Positions 10,585 through 24,639 of a DNA stretch of 64,000 bases are shown piece after piece (the stretch's first letter is position 1; the number at the start of each line of letters is the position of its first letter). The stretch comes from Coffea arabica. Its lineage: Eukaryota; Streptophyta; Magnoliopsida; Gentianales; Rubiaceae. The DNA is taken from NCBI RefSeq assembly GCF_036785885.1, contig NC_092323.1:16624501-16688500 (forward strand). Direction: 5' to 3'. Under the pieces are notes generated by a model that saw only the letters and a list, made by a program, of their open reading frames with translations, had not been told where the DNA came from and made no database searches. Both the position numbers and the translations under genes were made by a program.

Positions 10585-12203
10585 GCATTTTTTTTTTATC
10601 ACTTTTGAAAGATGGCCAGCATCCAAAACAAGGTCACGGGTCGCCGAATAAATGCAATGGGGAACAACCAATTTTGAAAGATAAAATTCCTCTGCTAAAG
10701 ATTTCCAATGTCTTGGCATATGTTCCAGGTACAAAGGGTCTCTGGGCCCTGGAATTATTGCACTTTGGTTTCTTGAATGGGAAAAATCTAATCACATCTG
10801 ATCTTCGAGCAAATTGACCTTTGTTGATATCTGCAGATGTATACAGTTCTTAACAACTTTTTGGACTTGTTTTGGCATAGATGATAAGGCATGAGCTGCT
10901 AGCATGTGAATTGGGGCTCATCAATTGGGGTAACAAGTCAAGAAAAAAAAATTATCTTCAAATAAGTTACTGAAAATTTAATGGAGACAGTGTATGGGCT
11001 AGGATATGGTAAATTTCTCTAATGACTGCAAATGAGAAAATGCTGAAGTTATTTTCTGCTATTTCGACTTTATTACACACACGCGCATGCGCGCGCGCAC
11101 ACACACATATTCAATTGTGCAGCTAAAACCCCAGATTAAGTGGAGTCAAATTCTAGTATAGTAAAACTTTTTAAAAAAAAAAAAAAAAACTACTAACGTT
11201 ATATAGAGGTTAAAATTGTTCCATACAAGTACTCATTGTTTTAAAAAATTGTAACATCATTCATTATCAATTTTGTTAAATACATCTTTTTCAATGTAAC
11301 TAAATGGACCTCTTGATTTTATAAAATAATTTGCGAATCATCATCAACGTGATCTTCTATGAGTTTTTTTTTAAAGAAATTTATCTTTACCATGCTATAA
11401 ATAAAAATCATAATAACTTAATATTGTATTATAAATAAAAAAATTTACCATCCACTTGAAAAATTCTTGTTTTTGGAAACTTTGAAATTTGAAGAATTGA
11501 TTTTCTCACTCCACTCAAGAAAGTTCACCCTTGTTTTTGGAAACTTTGGATGAATTTATTCTTGAACTAACTTCCATAAGGCATAAATAAGTTGAAATAA
11601 ATTCAAAATTATTGTGATGGTAAGAATTATGAAATTTCAATTGTTTAGGATCAATGTATATAGAAAAGAGAATTTGATAAAATTTAGTGGGGGTCAAATA
11701 AGATGTAATTTTAAAATTTTCTAAATTTCCGAAGCCTAAAAATTATTTTTCCAAAATTAAGTGGGGTTAACTGACTAAGAGCTTAGGTCATTACCATGAA
11801 CATTCTTATTTGCAGGTTTTTAACATATTCAAGGAAATGATATTGACATTCTAATACATGTTAACGTCAATCTCCCTAATTTTGTTGAATAATGTGAAAA
11901 GACATTAAGACTCCTACTTCCCATCGCAACTTCAATGGATGTCATATAGGTATAGACGTATTATTTTTCATATGTTCGAATTTTGTGTTTAACAGTTGGA
12001 GGTGAAAAGATATGGAGATAGGGGTGGAAAAAAATATTTTTACGATAAACTTAAAAATCACACCAAAAGTAATCATCCTGGACAGGTGCATATGCCACTA
12101 ACCACAATTTTTGGCAAGGAAAATTCAGCTCTTGATCTCTTGGATGCATTAAGGGACATAAACTTGTGATGAACCATGCCTATCTAAATCCATCCAAGCG
12201 GCT
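10585..12203. other. Intergenic stretch without a recognisable gene
   Basis: No gene found. A 70-codon frame at 10605-10817 does not resemble any family I know. The region holds an alternating purine-pyrimidine tract (listed separately), an A run near 11170-11188, and weakly similar aagtgg(g)gtcaaat phrases near 11140, 11690 and 11760 that may be the edges of an old transposon I could not delimit. Confidence 0.5.
11073..11110. repeat. Alternating purine-pyrimidine (CA/CG) tract
   Basis: About 38 bp of strict alternation: (ac) repeats, then gcgcatgcgcgcgcgc, then (ac) repeats again. The GC-rich core sits in AT-rich DNA. Such tracts can adopt left-handed Z-DNA and are prone to length variation. 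Confidence 0.85.
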
Positions 12204-12354
12204 GGGCCTGTTTGGATTGTAAATTTTTGAAGTTTTTGGAAAAAAAAAAATTATAAAAATATATGATGTATGTGAGATAAAAAGATGATTAAAAAAATGT
12301 ATCAAAAAAATATTTTAAAATATTTTAACAAAAACTCACAATCCAAATAAGCCT
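12204..12354. mobile_element. 151-bp MITE with GGGCCTGTTTGGATTGT ends
   Basis: The left end gggcctgtttggattgtaaa and the inverted right end (aggcttatttggattgtgag) give TIRs of about 25 bp. The interior is A-rich, with palindromic tattttaaaatattttaa. The tip closely resembles the right terminal repeat of the Harbinger element in this window (gggtttgtttggattgtaag), which suggests the same superfamily (Tourist/PIF-like). The flanking trinucleotides (gct / tgt) do not match, so no target duplication supports the assignment. Confidence 0.75.
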
Positions 12355-12900
12355 TGTAATTTTTCATCCACACGAGACAAAGGCTAATACCTTTTATCTC
12401 CCTTGAGGTTTTCTTTACATTATAAGTTACTGGCATCCAAAACTCACCAACGGAAATATTAAAATGATAAAATTGAGATTTTTCTTAAAATACATTTACG
12501 TTCCCAAGGTTTGTCCAAATTACAAAATAAGCCTTATATTTTGACCAAATTATGATCTAAACCGTATAAACTGCCAATATCTATCACAAACCCCCTAACA
12601 TCATTTTTAAGAAAATTAAAGCAAAAGTTAGGAAAAAAAAAACCGAAGATAAGGATTATTGACAGTTCAAAAACTTCAAGTTTAGATTGTTACACACTAA
12701 TTAAATCTAGCAATTTTTATCATCGTAATCAGTGTCTTGGAAAGTTCATTCCGTGGATGACATATGTAACATTTGAGATTTTTAATAGTCTTTATTTATG
12801 TACACTGTGGAGGGAATGAGAAAGGTAAGTTACAAGGTAAATTCTCTGGTACATATGAAGATATTGACCATTTCAACACACATCAATTTCAGCAAACTAT
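12355..12900. other. Spacer between MITE and ADH 3' end
   Basis: AT-rich, with no coding frame of note. Phrases such as 'cccaaggtttgtccaaattacaaaataag' are typical of worn MITEs, but I could not find the partner end. Confidence 0.4.
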
Positions 12901-12906
12901 TTTATT
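12901..12906 (-). terminator. Candidate ADH polyadenylation signal AATAAA
   Basis: The plus strand reads tttatt, so the ADH transcript would carry AATAAA about 52 nt after its stop codon. Position and motif fit a near-upstream element, but plant signals are loose. Confidence 0.45.
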
Positions 12907-12957
12907 CATTCACTGCCTTCAAGCTCATGTAATTTGACATTTCGACAAGATGGTGGT

Positions 12958-15295
<2,338 letters not shown>

Positions 15296-15380
15296 CTTGA
15301 ATATTCTTAGAGCTTCACTTGTGATGAAATTCAAATTTAAGCAGATGGTTTTGTTGTGGATAAATAGTTTGTTTAAGGTG

Positions 15381-15390
15381 GATATATATA
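15381..15390 (-). promoter_or_regulatory. Candidate TATA box of the ADH gene
   Basis: On the minus strand ctactatatatatccac lies 86-96 bp upstream of the ADH start codon. With initiation about 30 bp downstream, this leaves a 5' leader of about 60 nt, typical for plant ADH genes. No competing TATA element lies closer. Confidence 0.55.
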
Positions 15391-15557
15391 GTAGCAGCTG
15401 AAGTGCAAGTTAAATGCTAGAGTTCCATTATTTTTCTTGGCTTCAGAACAAAACTGCGATTGCTTCGGCAGTTTTGGGATGCAAATCAAAATGGCTGCAT
15501 ACAGATAATACTGTGGTTTCGGATTCCTGGTTTCTGCAACTAGTTGACTTTTGCCTT

Positions 15558-15563
15558 AAACCA
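15558..15563 (-). promoter_or_regulatory. Candidate anaerobic response (TGGTTT) element
   Basis: The plus strand reads aaacca, i.e. TGGTTT in the direction of ADH transcription, about 170 bp upstream of the putative TATA box. The GT motif TGGTTT is known from anaerobic response elements of maize and Arabidopsis ADH1. A single hexamer is weak evidence; context is the only support. Confidence 0.3.
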
Positions 15564-15721
15564 ACCAAAAGAACAAAAACAAAATGGGGTAGTTGACCTT
15601 GCCAGGTAAGAATCACTAGTTGACTGTATAATCCATTTGTTTGATACTAACCAAACCTGAGTTTTGGCATACAGTTTACAGATTAGGATGATGAAAACAA
15701 GAAAAGTTGTATTGTCCAAAT

Positions 15722-17304
15722 CCAATATTACATTTTAGCCTCCTGTGATTTTCACAAAAATCACATAACCCCCCCATGATTCAAAAAGCTATACATAAAC
15801 TCCCTGTGATTTGGGTTGACCTGTCAAATAGACGGAAAGAAGCCATCGTGACGGTTCGTGGGCAAAATGTCCAAATTACCCTAATATAAATACAAAAAGA
15901 AAGCAGATGAAGCCAGACTCTCCCTTGCTCTGGCCTTTGTCGTGAGAAAGAGAAGATTATCGGCTTTTACCTTCGGACTTTGGAGAAGGTTCGGTGACTG
16001 GTGGGTAGTGATAAGGGTGGTGGGGATCTTGGCTTGCGGAATTTGGCTGCTTTGGGGATTTCTTCTTACAGCTCCTTTCCTTATTTTTGTATTATTTCGC
16101 TTTTATTTTTTATTCCCTCCTTTTGAGTCTTGTGAAGGGGTTTGTTATTTATGGGTAGCGTGAAGAATTGTGTTGTAAAAAGAATCTGTCAGCCACTGGG
16201 GAGATATGGTAGGACACAGCCAGAGGACTTAGCAGCTTCTTCTTCTTCTTCTGTGTCTTCACACCATAACATTCTACTGTATCCTTCACACCGCCGACAA
16301 CCCAAGCTCGTGCCACCCCTGAAATGAGAGTGAATTTCGGAACCAGAAATGGAAGGACCAGTCAATCAAAACAAGAGATGCCCTTTGACCCATGATGTGG
16401 ACGCAGGGTCTTCCCCATCTGCAATTCAGTACATAACTAGAGTACGATAATCGATGTCCCCAAAGAAACTCCATCAATCTCAAATGCCGGTGGCCAAGGC
16501 TGCCTTAGCCCCAAATATTCCCGAAGAACTCACAGTCGACATACTCTTACGTCTTCCGCCGAAATCTATCGGTAAATTCAGGTGCGTCTCGAAGTCATGG
16601 CGATCTCTACTCTCCGACCCACTATTCATCACAGCCTACCTCACTCTTCATCTCCATTACCCCCAAAAACTCATCTTCTTTTCTTCTTCCCCTGTCCCTC
16701 TCTCTTCACGCAGCATCTACACCCTAACTTTCACTACCGCTGACAACCCTGGTTCCGAAGCTGTTTTGCAAAAGCTCACCCTTGCAGAGAACATTTTAGA
16801 GAATACATCTTCGAAGTACGCCTCAATTGTTGGTTCTTGCAACGGGTTGGTGTTGGTGTTAGGATTCAGAATGGAGATAGGCTTCCGGGATACAATGTAT
16901 TTGATAAACCCCACGACCATGGAGTTCGTGAAATTGCCCGCTAGCCCTTTGGTTCGGGAGGCTGTTCGAATTGGGGGTGCATTGGGTTATGATAGTTCTA
17001 ATGATGATTACAAGATCGTTACTGTCTCGTGTGATGAATCCACGAGTAATGAAACTTCTAGTTAGCATTCTTTTTGTGTACAGTTAGCATCCTGTCCACA
17101 TCAGGGTCAAAGGGTAATATGGGAATGGTTCTTATTGATACCAGTAGTACAAGCGCGTTTTGCCCACGAACCGTCACGAAGTGTTCATTCCGTCTATTTG
17201 ACAGTTTAACCCAAACCACAGAGAGTTTATGTATAGCTTTTTGAATCATGGAGGGGTTATGTGGTTTTTGCGAAAACCACAGGAGGGTAAAATGTAATTT
17301 GCCC
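15722..17304 (+). mobile_element. Pack-MULE-like element with long TIRs enclosing an F-box fragment
   Basis: Long inverted ends lie at about 15722-15882 and 17111-17304. Read inward, both give attacattttanCCTCCTGTG, then cacataaccccnccatgatt, caaaaagctatacataaact, ctgtcaaatagacggaa and gtgacggttcgtgggcaaaa, with roughly 85% identity by eye. The right end has about 30 extra inner bases. The 1.2 kb between them carries no transposase but an F-box reading frame that stops about 45 bp before the right TIR. Long TIRs plus an internal host-gene fragment are the definition of a Pack-MULE. No matching 9-bp flanking duplication was found, so two separate inverted MITEs around a damaged F-box gene is the alternative. 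Confidence 0.6.
16454..17065 (+). pseudogene. Truncated F-box protein gene inside the TIR element
   Basis: A 203-residue frame. The F-box lies at residues 20-60 (IPEELTVDILLRLPPKSIGK, then FRCVSKSWRSLLSDPLF) and would bind SKP1 in an SCF ubiquitin ligase. It is followed by the start of an F-box-associated domain (ASIVGSCNGLVLVL, YLINPTTMEFVKLP, LGYDSSNDDYKIV). Plant proteins of this type are usually 350-420 aa, so roughly the C-terminal half of the substrate-binding domain is missing, and the frame ends just before the right inverted repeat. Met11 is an alternative start. The frame is open throughout, so a short protein could still be made; I call it a broken gene because of the missing domain. 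Likely captured by, or cut off by, the surrounding element. Confidence 0.75.
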
Positions 17305-17751
17305 TTAAAAGATATAAAAGTTTGTTAGAGAAGAGAAAGCAAGCTGGTCTCAACTTGATATAAAAGATTACTAGTAACAATTAAAAATTCTTGTTAGATT
17401 TGACCAGAAATGAAGACACTAACTAAATCCATGGTTTTAGAATATTGGAAGCAAGTTTTGATCAGCTGTTTTCGGTTTTGCATCAACCCAGGTTCCTATG
17501 AATCTTTGCTCATTAAAAAAAAAAAAAAGTCTAGTCTTTGAAGAGCAATCTTCTTCTTTCTTTTACCGCTAATTAGAGTAGTAAACCTGGTTGGGGGTAA
17601 CGTTCATTTCCTTTATCCTCTTGCTCTCGTTCTTTTGAGCTCTTTTCTAACTGTCTTGTCGCTCTTCCGTGTTGTTCTTTATGCTAACTCTTTGGATGTC
17701 TCTTACTTGGGACTAAAGTATCCCCTTCCTAAGCTCTTTTAGATCTATTTA
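17305..17751. other. Spacer between the two TIR elements
   Basis: About 450 bp of AT-rich and pyrimidine-rich DNA without a coding frame; nothing recognisable. Confidence 0.5.
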
Positions 17752-18232
17752 GGCCTGTCAACGGTCCGGGTCTAGACCCAGACCCTGAACAGACCTGCTA
17801 TTTTTTCAAGGTACGGGTTGAGATATAGTTTTATTATCCTGATTCATACCTATTTATTCTAATAAAAAAGTGGATCGGATATGGAATATAAGATTTCGAC
17901 TCGTATTCAATCTGGACTCATTTAAATAGATTAAAAATTATAAATATAAATACTTCTTAAGATAATAATACCTTTTTCCCAAATTACCAAACCCTAATAT
18001 TCCATACAAAGTGCAAAATTTTGTTGGACCTTGTTTCTGTTGAGTCGACATGACCTGACTCGGGACCCATTGGACCTGGTTCTAGGGATATAAGCATAAG
18101 GCCCGCCAGGTAGACGAGTAGTATTCAGAACGGGTATATTAAAATGGGTTCGGGTCCAAAATATTTAATCCCAACCTATATCCGACCCATTGATTTTTTT
18201 TTGTCAAAATATATCCGACCCATTGATAGGCA
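17752..18232. mobile_element. hAT-like MITE remnant
   Basis: The left end aggcctgtcaacggtccggg pairs with the inverted right end (atgcctatcaatgggtcgga). The interior repeats cgggtc/gaccc motifs (gggtctagacccagaccc, gggttcgggtcc), which are typical of plant hAT-type MITEs whose ends read 'gtcaa-cgggt'. Flanks atctattt and ttctatta agree at 6 of 8 positions, consistent with a worn 8-bp hAT duplication. Confidence 0.5.
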
Positions 18233-18353
18233 TAGTTCTATTAAGTCTTTTAGAGCTAGACCAAAGGCGTGCTTTGCTTTGTCTAAAATTGACATAGTCA
18301 TATTGCATCATTATTTGGTGAGAAGATTTCTCAAACACTTGCAATTAACTACA

Positions 18354-18373
18354 AATATATATATATATATATA
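18354..18373. repeat. (AT)n microsatellite
   Basis: An uninterrupted AT dinucleotide run of about 20 bp. Confidence 0.9.
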
Positions 18374-19502
18374 GGCAGATATATGTTGATTAAACCACAT
18401 TTGTTTTTATTTTTTTTAATATTTCCACTGCAGTAGCTAGTATCTAATAGCCTCAGTATATATCAAGAATCATCCGTATCAATTATCAATAATTTACTAC
18501 TGAGAGCTACTTAATTTCTCAAATATCATTTTCAATTTCTTTCCAATGGCCAGTACTCTAGTAACTTAATAGGAACCATTTAAACAATTTCAATGGATGT
18601 TTGCACATAAAGGCAAACTCAAAGCGCTAAGCTCAGTTGGCCATAACGCCAATTAAGCAATATACATCTGTTTGTTGAGAAAAGTATTTGTCACAGTCAA
18701 ACTTCTTACCTTATTGTCATACATCAAATACTTAGTTGCATGCAACCGATTTCAAGATGAAAAAGGATTTATAGCATTTAAAGGTCAAATGTCTCACTAT
18801 CCTTCCTTCCCCGTATTATGTTTGCGCATCATGTAGATGGAATTGGTAGTTGATATATTTACCAAGTTCCTTCACAAATATTCACTGGCCCCACTATTTT
18901 TCACAATCTTGTATTAGTGCAAAGCAATTAAATTTTGAGAATGGCTTCATGCAAAATACAACTAAAATATAGGTGTAGCCAAATAACCAAAAAAATATAC
19001 CCATAAAACAACTTTATATCAATATCGACTTGATATTTAACAAGTTCATTTTCATTTCAAATTATTAATAACAAAATTTGATATGGCTTATTATATTGTT
19101 TCACATACAGAGAAAGGACAAATTATAATGCTTCAATCAGCACACGTCAAGTTTAATATTTCATAGATGAGCAAAGACACAAGGGAGCCAAAAGATTTCC
19201 ATTTTCCTTGTATGTCTCGCGGGCATATATTTGATATAAGACATAGGATTAGCCCATAAATAATTTTTCAATAAGAGGCAAAATCATTTTAAAATTATTG
19301 GTTTAGGACCAATTATAATTCAATACTTATTATTTGAAAGTAAATAAAAATCATCTTACCTCAAAACCACATAAATTTTGTTTCTTTTGTTTTTCTAATA
19401 AAGTTTCTTCCAAATTTATTTAGTATAGGGATTCCTAGTGAGAATTTTCTATCCTCGTAGAGATTTCTATGGAGATTTTGTATTTTTTTTCTTATTTTAT
19501 TG
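18374..19502. other. AT-rich spacer, no gene seen
   Basis: No coding frame with recognisable similarity and no paired repeats found. It ends where similarity to the LTR element's internal region begins (about 19503). Confidence 0.5.
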
Positions 19503-19878
19503 TTAATCAACCCCGACTTCAGTTCGAAAGCGGTATTCTCAGCCAAAGCGGGAAATGTGATGCATAAGGGCTGGTGAGTCAGTTCCGGGGCAGCCAGCTC
19601 CCTCAATGTTTGGTTGTTGGCCATGCTTACTTCGTCTTCCGCTGACTCGTTTGCAGCAAATAAGTGTCCTTCTTTTTGCTTCTTGGTCTCTTGCCTCCGC
19701 CTACGCGCTGCCTTCTCAACCTCAGGTTCGTATACTAATTCACCTGTGCGAGAAGAACGGAGCATAAACCAGCAAAAGTACCAAGAAGAATAGAATAAAA
19801 TAAAAATAAAAATAAAAACTGAATTTGAAAAGAAACAAATAATCCAAACGCCAGCTCCCCGGCAACGGCGTCAAAAAT
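19503..19878 (-). mobile_element. Piece of a second Athila-like internal region (leader and gag start)
   Basis: This stretch repeats 27804-28177 almost exactly: primer-binding site (19857-19873), leader and the beginning of the gag reading frame, in the same orientation as the main element. It lies outside the left LTR (19879-21529), so that LTR is shared between one full internal region on its right and one cut-off internal region on its left. The similarity stops abruptly at about 19503. This is a fossil fragment. Confidence 0.85.
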
Positions 19879-21529
19879 TGACAGGTGCCGAACTTGTGCA
19901 ATAATAATTACTAAAAAGTCCTAATTACCACCTCAATTAAATAATTATAGAACAAATCCAAGTACTGGAGCAGGGACCCTAGGTGTGCAATGGGTTACTT
20001 GATTCACCCTGTTCCCGAAGAGTTTGCTTGATCCGATATACCGAGTTTGTCTATAAAAATACTAATTTTGCGTACAATGGCAAGTAGGGTCGAATCCATA
20101 GGGAGCAGGTAGGAAATTATCTCTTTCCAAATCAGAAGAACAAAATTGGGGGATTTTCAATGGAAGGCAAACAAAAATAAAATAAAAGAAAACAAACACA
20201 ATTCAAAACTAACTCACAAAGCACAATTCACTGAAAATAGCAATTAATAAAAGTTCTACCCAAAGGATCAACTGCTCAGGCACGGTCCAATTAAATGATC
20301 ATCGATGCAAAGATATTTCATCCATTTATCACTAGATTGGTTATAGCCATCAATAAGCTCTGACAACCAGTTCTTCTTTACTTTTTTGACAGTCAAGGTA
20401 CGACCATTGACTGCTTCTCTAACCAGATAACAACCCTAGGTACGACCGTAGGAATTTAATTACCCAGTTGCATTACAGCTAGAAGAACCCAACCCTAACC
20501 AATAAACACGCTAAGAGGGTTTATTTAAATTAGATCTTGCATTTTCCCATCATAAAGCCAATTATGGTGGTTGCCACGGGGTGTCAACTAAATGAACAAT
20601 TACGGATTCTATTTAATTAACGTAGCAGTAGGCTATTAAATTAAATCAAATACCCGGCCGTTGATATTCAATTAATCAAATACCCATGAACAGTTAATTC
20701 AGGAAATGCACGAATAGTAATAAATTGGAAGAAATAATGAAAGATTGATTAGATCTCACAGGTGTGATGGACCGCGCCCTCGCATCACCCTTTGGGCAGA
20801 GGAGAAAATTAGCCGCTCCTCATCATGTCAAGCTCACGCGATTTAATTGATTTCATCCACGCAAACATCCAAACAATTAATTTCAAGGAGCGGAGCGATG
20901 CGAATTAACTAAGGAACAAATGGAAAATTCCCTTGGTTCATTTTCCTATATTCGGTCGCTCCTGAAGCAGAGTCAAGAAAAGGGATAACAGCGATGGAAA
21001 ATTGTAGCAAATCAAAAGCGAACGTCAAAGGCGTCTACCGCAAAAGATTGAAAAGGTGAACTCCTAAGCTAGTCTAAGTTGCGGCTGAAGAAAGCCAAAA
21101 GCCCCCAGTCAAAAGCGTCTGACTGCTGACAAACCTTGGAAAAGAAAACTAAGCCTAAAAAGTAGATGCCCCTTGAATCTTCCTTGTTTCCCTTTTTATA
21201 TCCGCCGCCCAAGAAAGTCAAGCAGAAGCCCACGGACGTCTGGCCCTTTCTTTGCTTTTCAATTGAAGCCTTTGGAGTTTTAATCATGTGCTCCTCGCGG
21301 TTCACGTGGACCAGGGTCCGGCTTTCGATTTCGTCCGCCTTCTAAGGCGTGGCCACGCCTTGGAACGGGAAGTCTTCTGAAAATTCACCCCGCGAGATCA
21401 TTTCTCATGCCTACCACCTAAAATTCACACAAATATCGAATATGAGTGAAACTCCAATTCTTAGTACCGTGAATAGCCAAAATTAGGACAAGATAATAGT
21501 GCAAAATACGCCTAATAACCGTTCTATCA
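19879..21529 (-). mobile_element. LTR of the Athila-like element (left copy)
   Basis: 1,651 bp, beginning TGACAGGTGCC and ending TTCTATCA on the plus strand (TG...CA on either strand), the same length as the right LTR. By eye the two differ at about 30 positions (about 1.8%). At a commonly used plant rate of 1.3e-8 per site per year that is roughly 0.7 million years, provided both LTRs come from one insertion. It contains an 18-bp perfect palindrome, AAGGCGTGGCCACGCCTT, at 21344-21361. Confidence 0.92.
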
Positions 21530-21542
21530 AATCCCCCCACAC
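21530..21542 (-). other. Polypurine tract of the LTR element
   Basis: On the element's sense strand, GTGTGGGGGGATT abuts the LTR. This is the normal place and composition for the plus-strand primer of LTR retrotransposons. Confidence 0.8.
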
Positions 21543-22955
21543 CTAGACAATGCTTGCCCTCAAGCATTTCGGAGCTCAGAAGTACAACCAAGAGAGCAGA
21601 GGTCATGTAATAGTCTATACTAACACAAGCATCTAGGGTCCCTGACAATATCACCAAAAGTAGAACACACCGGACATGTTGTAATTCAAAGAGTATATAC
21701 GAATACTAGGAACGCTCAATTCAACATCACGGAATGCCATTACCATAGGTTTGCACATTTATCACATTTCCACCCTTTAAAAGTGAACTAAACACATAAA
21801 TCAAAAGGACTTTAATAGGGTTGTAACGGGGCTCAGGTGAAAGGCGGGTTAAGAAGGTGTAGATAGGGGGTAAAGTGTCAAGAGAATGTCCGAAACTCAT
21901 CAATAACCACAGTGCTTTACCGGGGGAGTTTCACTAACAAGACAGTTTCCACTTGCTGTACACCCTGCACAAGTGCCCCATTTTTTTTTTTTTTTTTTGG
22001 TCGGCTCGCAAGGTGTGGGCACGCCTTGTAGCCCATAGTCCTCTGGTCACGAGGTCTCTTCATGAAAAAATTTTTTTTTTTCAAGAGACAGTCCTGTAAG
22101 GCGTGGGCACGCCCTGTAAGCCAAAGTCCTCTGGTCAGTGGCCTTTTCCAATTTCTCCCCCCTTTACACAAGGATAGCATCATACAGCTCCTAATCTATC
22201 AGCACTTTCAACCCCAAATTCGTTTGCTTTGCGCAAATGATGGATTTCAGACATCCCTTGACAACACAGGGATAAACGAGAAAGTTTAAGGGGGTCTTGG
22301 GTTAACAAACACGGATATCAACCAGAAACGAAAGACAGAAGCTCAAGTTGGTTCACTATTGGGATATAAAATGAGGGCTTGATTTTTTTTTTTTTAGATA
22401 GCTGAAGAGGGTTAAATCCTAAATGCCCTTATCATTTCAAATACACCCAGTTCATCAAAATGCGGTCTTGACATGTACAAAATAGCAAGTTCTAGAATGT
22501 TCATACCATGTGCGATACCCACTCAATCAAACAAAGTAGAGCAAACAAGAATAATATGCTCAAGTAAGGCTCAAAAGCTCCCCAAAAGTTACAAAAATGG
22601 GTGAATTCCATCATACTCAACATTCAATAACATTGCCAAGGGAAACAAAATGCACGGCTAGCATATACGATCACATACCCACTCACTTTGATTATGTCAT
22701 TCATCACAGCAACATGCCCCAACACTAACAAGCATAGAAATAGCCAAAAAGACGACTAACTACAATGTTTTTCCATTTTTTTCCATTTTTTTTTTTAAGG
22801 TAACAAAGCAAAAAGAACTAATGAAAAAGAAAGTAATGGAAGCCACTCCCCCCACACCTAAATCTTACATTGTCCTCAATGTAACCTAGAAAAATAAATT
22901 GCAAGGGCAGAGGGAGCGAAAACTTCCCTGACTATTGAAAAGGTGCGACCGGAGC

Positions 22956-24209
22956 TTAAGGAGGCGGCGGATGCGGCGGCTGGAAGCCAATATGAGCATA
23001 GTAAGCTGCCTGATTCTCTGCCTGAATGCGGGCGAAAACCTGGAGCGCCATAAGCCGGCCATCTATCCTTGCCAGTTGGGTGTTGAGTTCATGGAGCCCC
23101 ACTTGGAGGTCCGGGTAGCGGGGGTCTCCAGCAGGGGGAGGATGAGAGGAGGACGGACCCGCCTTGTCCGGATGGGGTGACGAGTCAGTGGAGGGTGCAG
23201 CGGCAGGCACCCGAGGCCGCGGCCCGCCCTCACCAGGAGGCGTAAACTGATAAACATCGCCCACCTTGAAAATAACCCCCATTCGCTCCAAACTACGCAA
23301 ATCCAGGGGTTCATTTTCTCGAGCTAGAGTGTAGTTGTGCTCCTTGTCCAGATCAAGCACTCCCACTCGAATGGCCAAGTGAGTAATGAGTGATCCCAGT
23401 ATCACCGGCTTGTTACGCTTTTGCATGACCGTTTCCATCTGGGTGGCCACCCAACATCTAAAGTTAACCTGAACCTTGTTGCGCATGCACCAAAGAAAAT
23501 AGAATTCCACTTTGGTAAGCGTGCCGGAGGTATCCTTTCGCCCCGAGAAATTGTGAGTTAAGAACCTGTGGACAACCTTCAAGACCGGATCCTTCAGATG
23601 GGATGCCTTCGACTGACTCGGATTGTAAACTTGACGATCCGTGGACCACTCCCTCCAAATGTCAATGTAGTCAGTAGAGAACGGTCGGGTGTAGTCACAC
23701 GCACTGTTTATATATGCCCCAGAGGCAATGGTGTCCTCACTAGCAAACCCCAAAGTTAGGTTAAACTCATTAATGGACATACCAAACTGAGTACCTCCCA
23801 ATCTGAAATTAATGACCTCCGGCTCATCCAAAGTGATGAATTCATTTCTGTTGAACTCGAATGTGGAGAAGAATTCACAACACAGCTCCTCAAACGTAGG
23901 ATAGTTAATGATTAGATATTGTTGCCAACCTATGGCTGAGAATAACTGTTCAACTTCCCTTGCAATTCACAAATGGTCCAAGGTCGGGGCATGAAAGCAC
24001 TTACAAGGAGTAAAAGGGCGGTTTGCCAAGTTATTAAACCGCTCCACTTGTGCCTGTGTGAGATTAGTGACCGTTTCCCCCCCTCCTCCAGGAGATATAG
24101 TGCTCTTATTCAGACCTAGACGAGACCGAATGATGGGTTGAACCGGGGCTCGCCTCTTGCGAGGTTGGGACCCAGACGGCCCAGCAGTTGTCGCCTTCTT
24201 TGGAGGCAT
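22956..24209 (-). pseudogene. ATHILA ORF-type (env-position) segment of the LTR element
   Basis: The segment resembles the 'ATHILA ORF-1' protein family (PF03078) found after pol in Athila elements, with features such as GMSINEFNLTLGF, HRFLTHNFSGRKD, FYFLWCMRNK and a proline/serine-rich tail. It is interrupted, with about one or two breaks. Position between the pol-lacking interval and the polypurine tract fits the family layout. The function of this protein family is not established. Confidence 0.7.
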
Positions 24210-24639
24210 TTAGGGGCCACAGACAGAGTAAATTAGCTCAGCGACAGCCAACCAACCACCAAGAAACAGATAGGGGACCACAGTCCATCGAAATTACTAA
24301 GTATTCAGCAGCTCACAGCAAAAGGGGACACAATTACCCCACCAAACAACAACCAGACAACAAACACCAACCAATGCCCCACTGCTGTCAAGTAGCCGAC
24401 AACAATAAAGAAAACCGAACCCACTTCACACAAATCAAGAAATCAGTCGCTAAAAGGCAACAATCAGTGAGCTACCGACCACGTGTACCAACGAATAAAT
24501 TCACTAGAGCCCACAGATTTCTCAAGTATATAATCACAGGGAAACAGATATAAAGTCTCTCCCTTCAGATAATCAAATAGCCCAACACAAAGCGAAATCC
24601 CAACAATAAAAACTCCAAGACATCAGTTGCCAGTTCAAA

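Noticed and set aside
10605-10817. 70-codon plus-strand frame
   Set aside because: No family resemblance, no supporting exons or promoter, and it lies between transposon remnants.
15942-16163. 73-codon hydrophobic frame upstream of the F-box frame
   Set aside because: Biased Trp/Phe/Leu composition without a family match; more likely leader DNA inside the TIR element.
22956-23831. Frame considered as a host gene of the plant-mobile-domain type
   Set aside because: It lies between the gag/protease part and the polypurine tract of an LTR element and matches the ATHILA ORF pattern, so it belongs to the fossil element.
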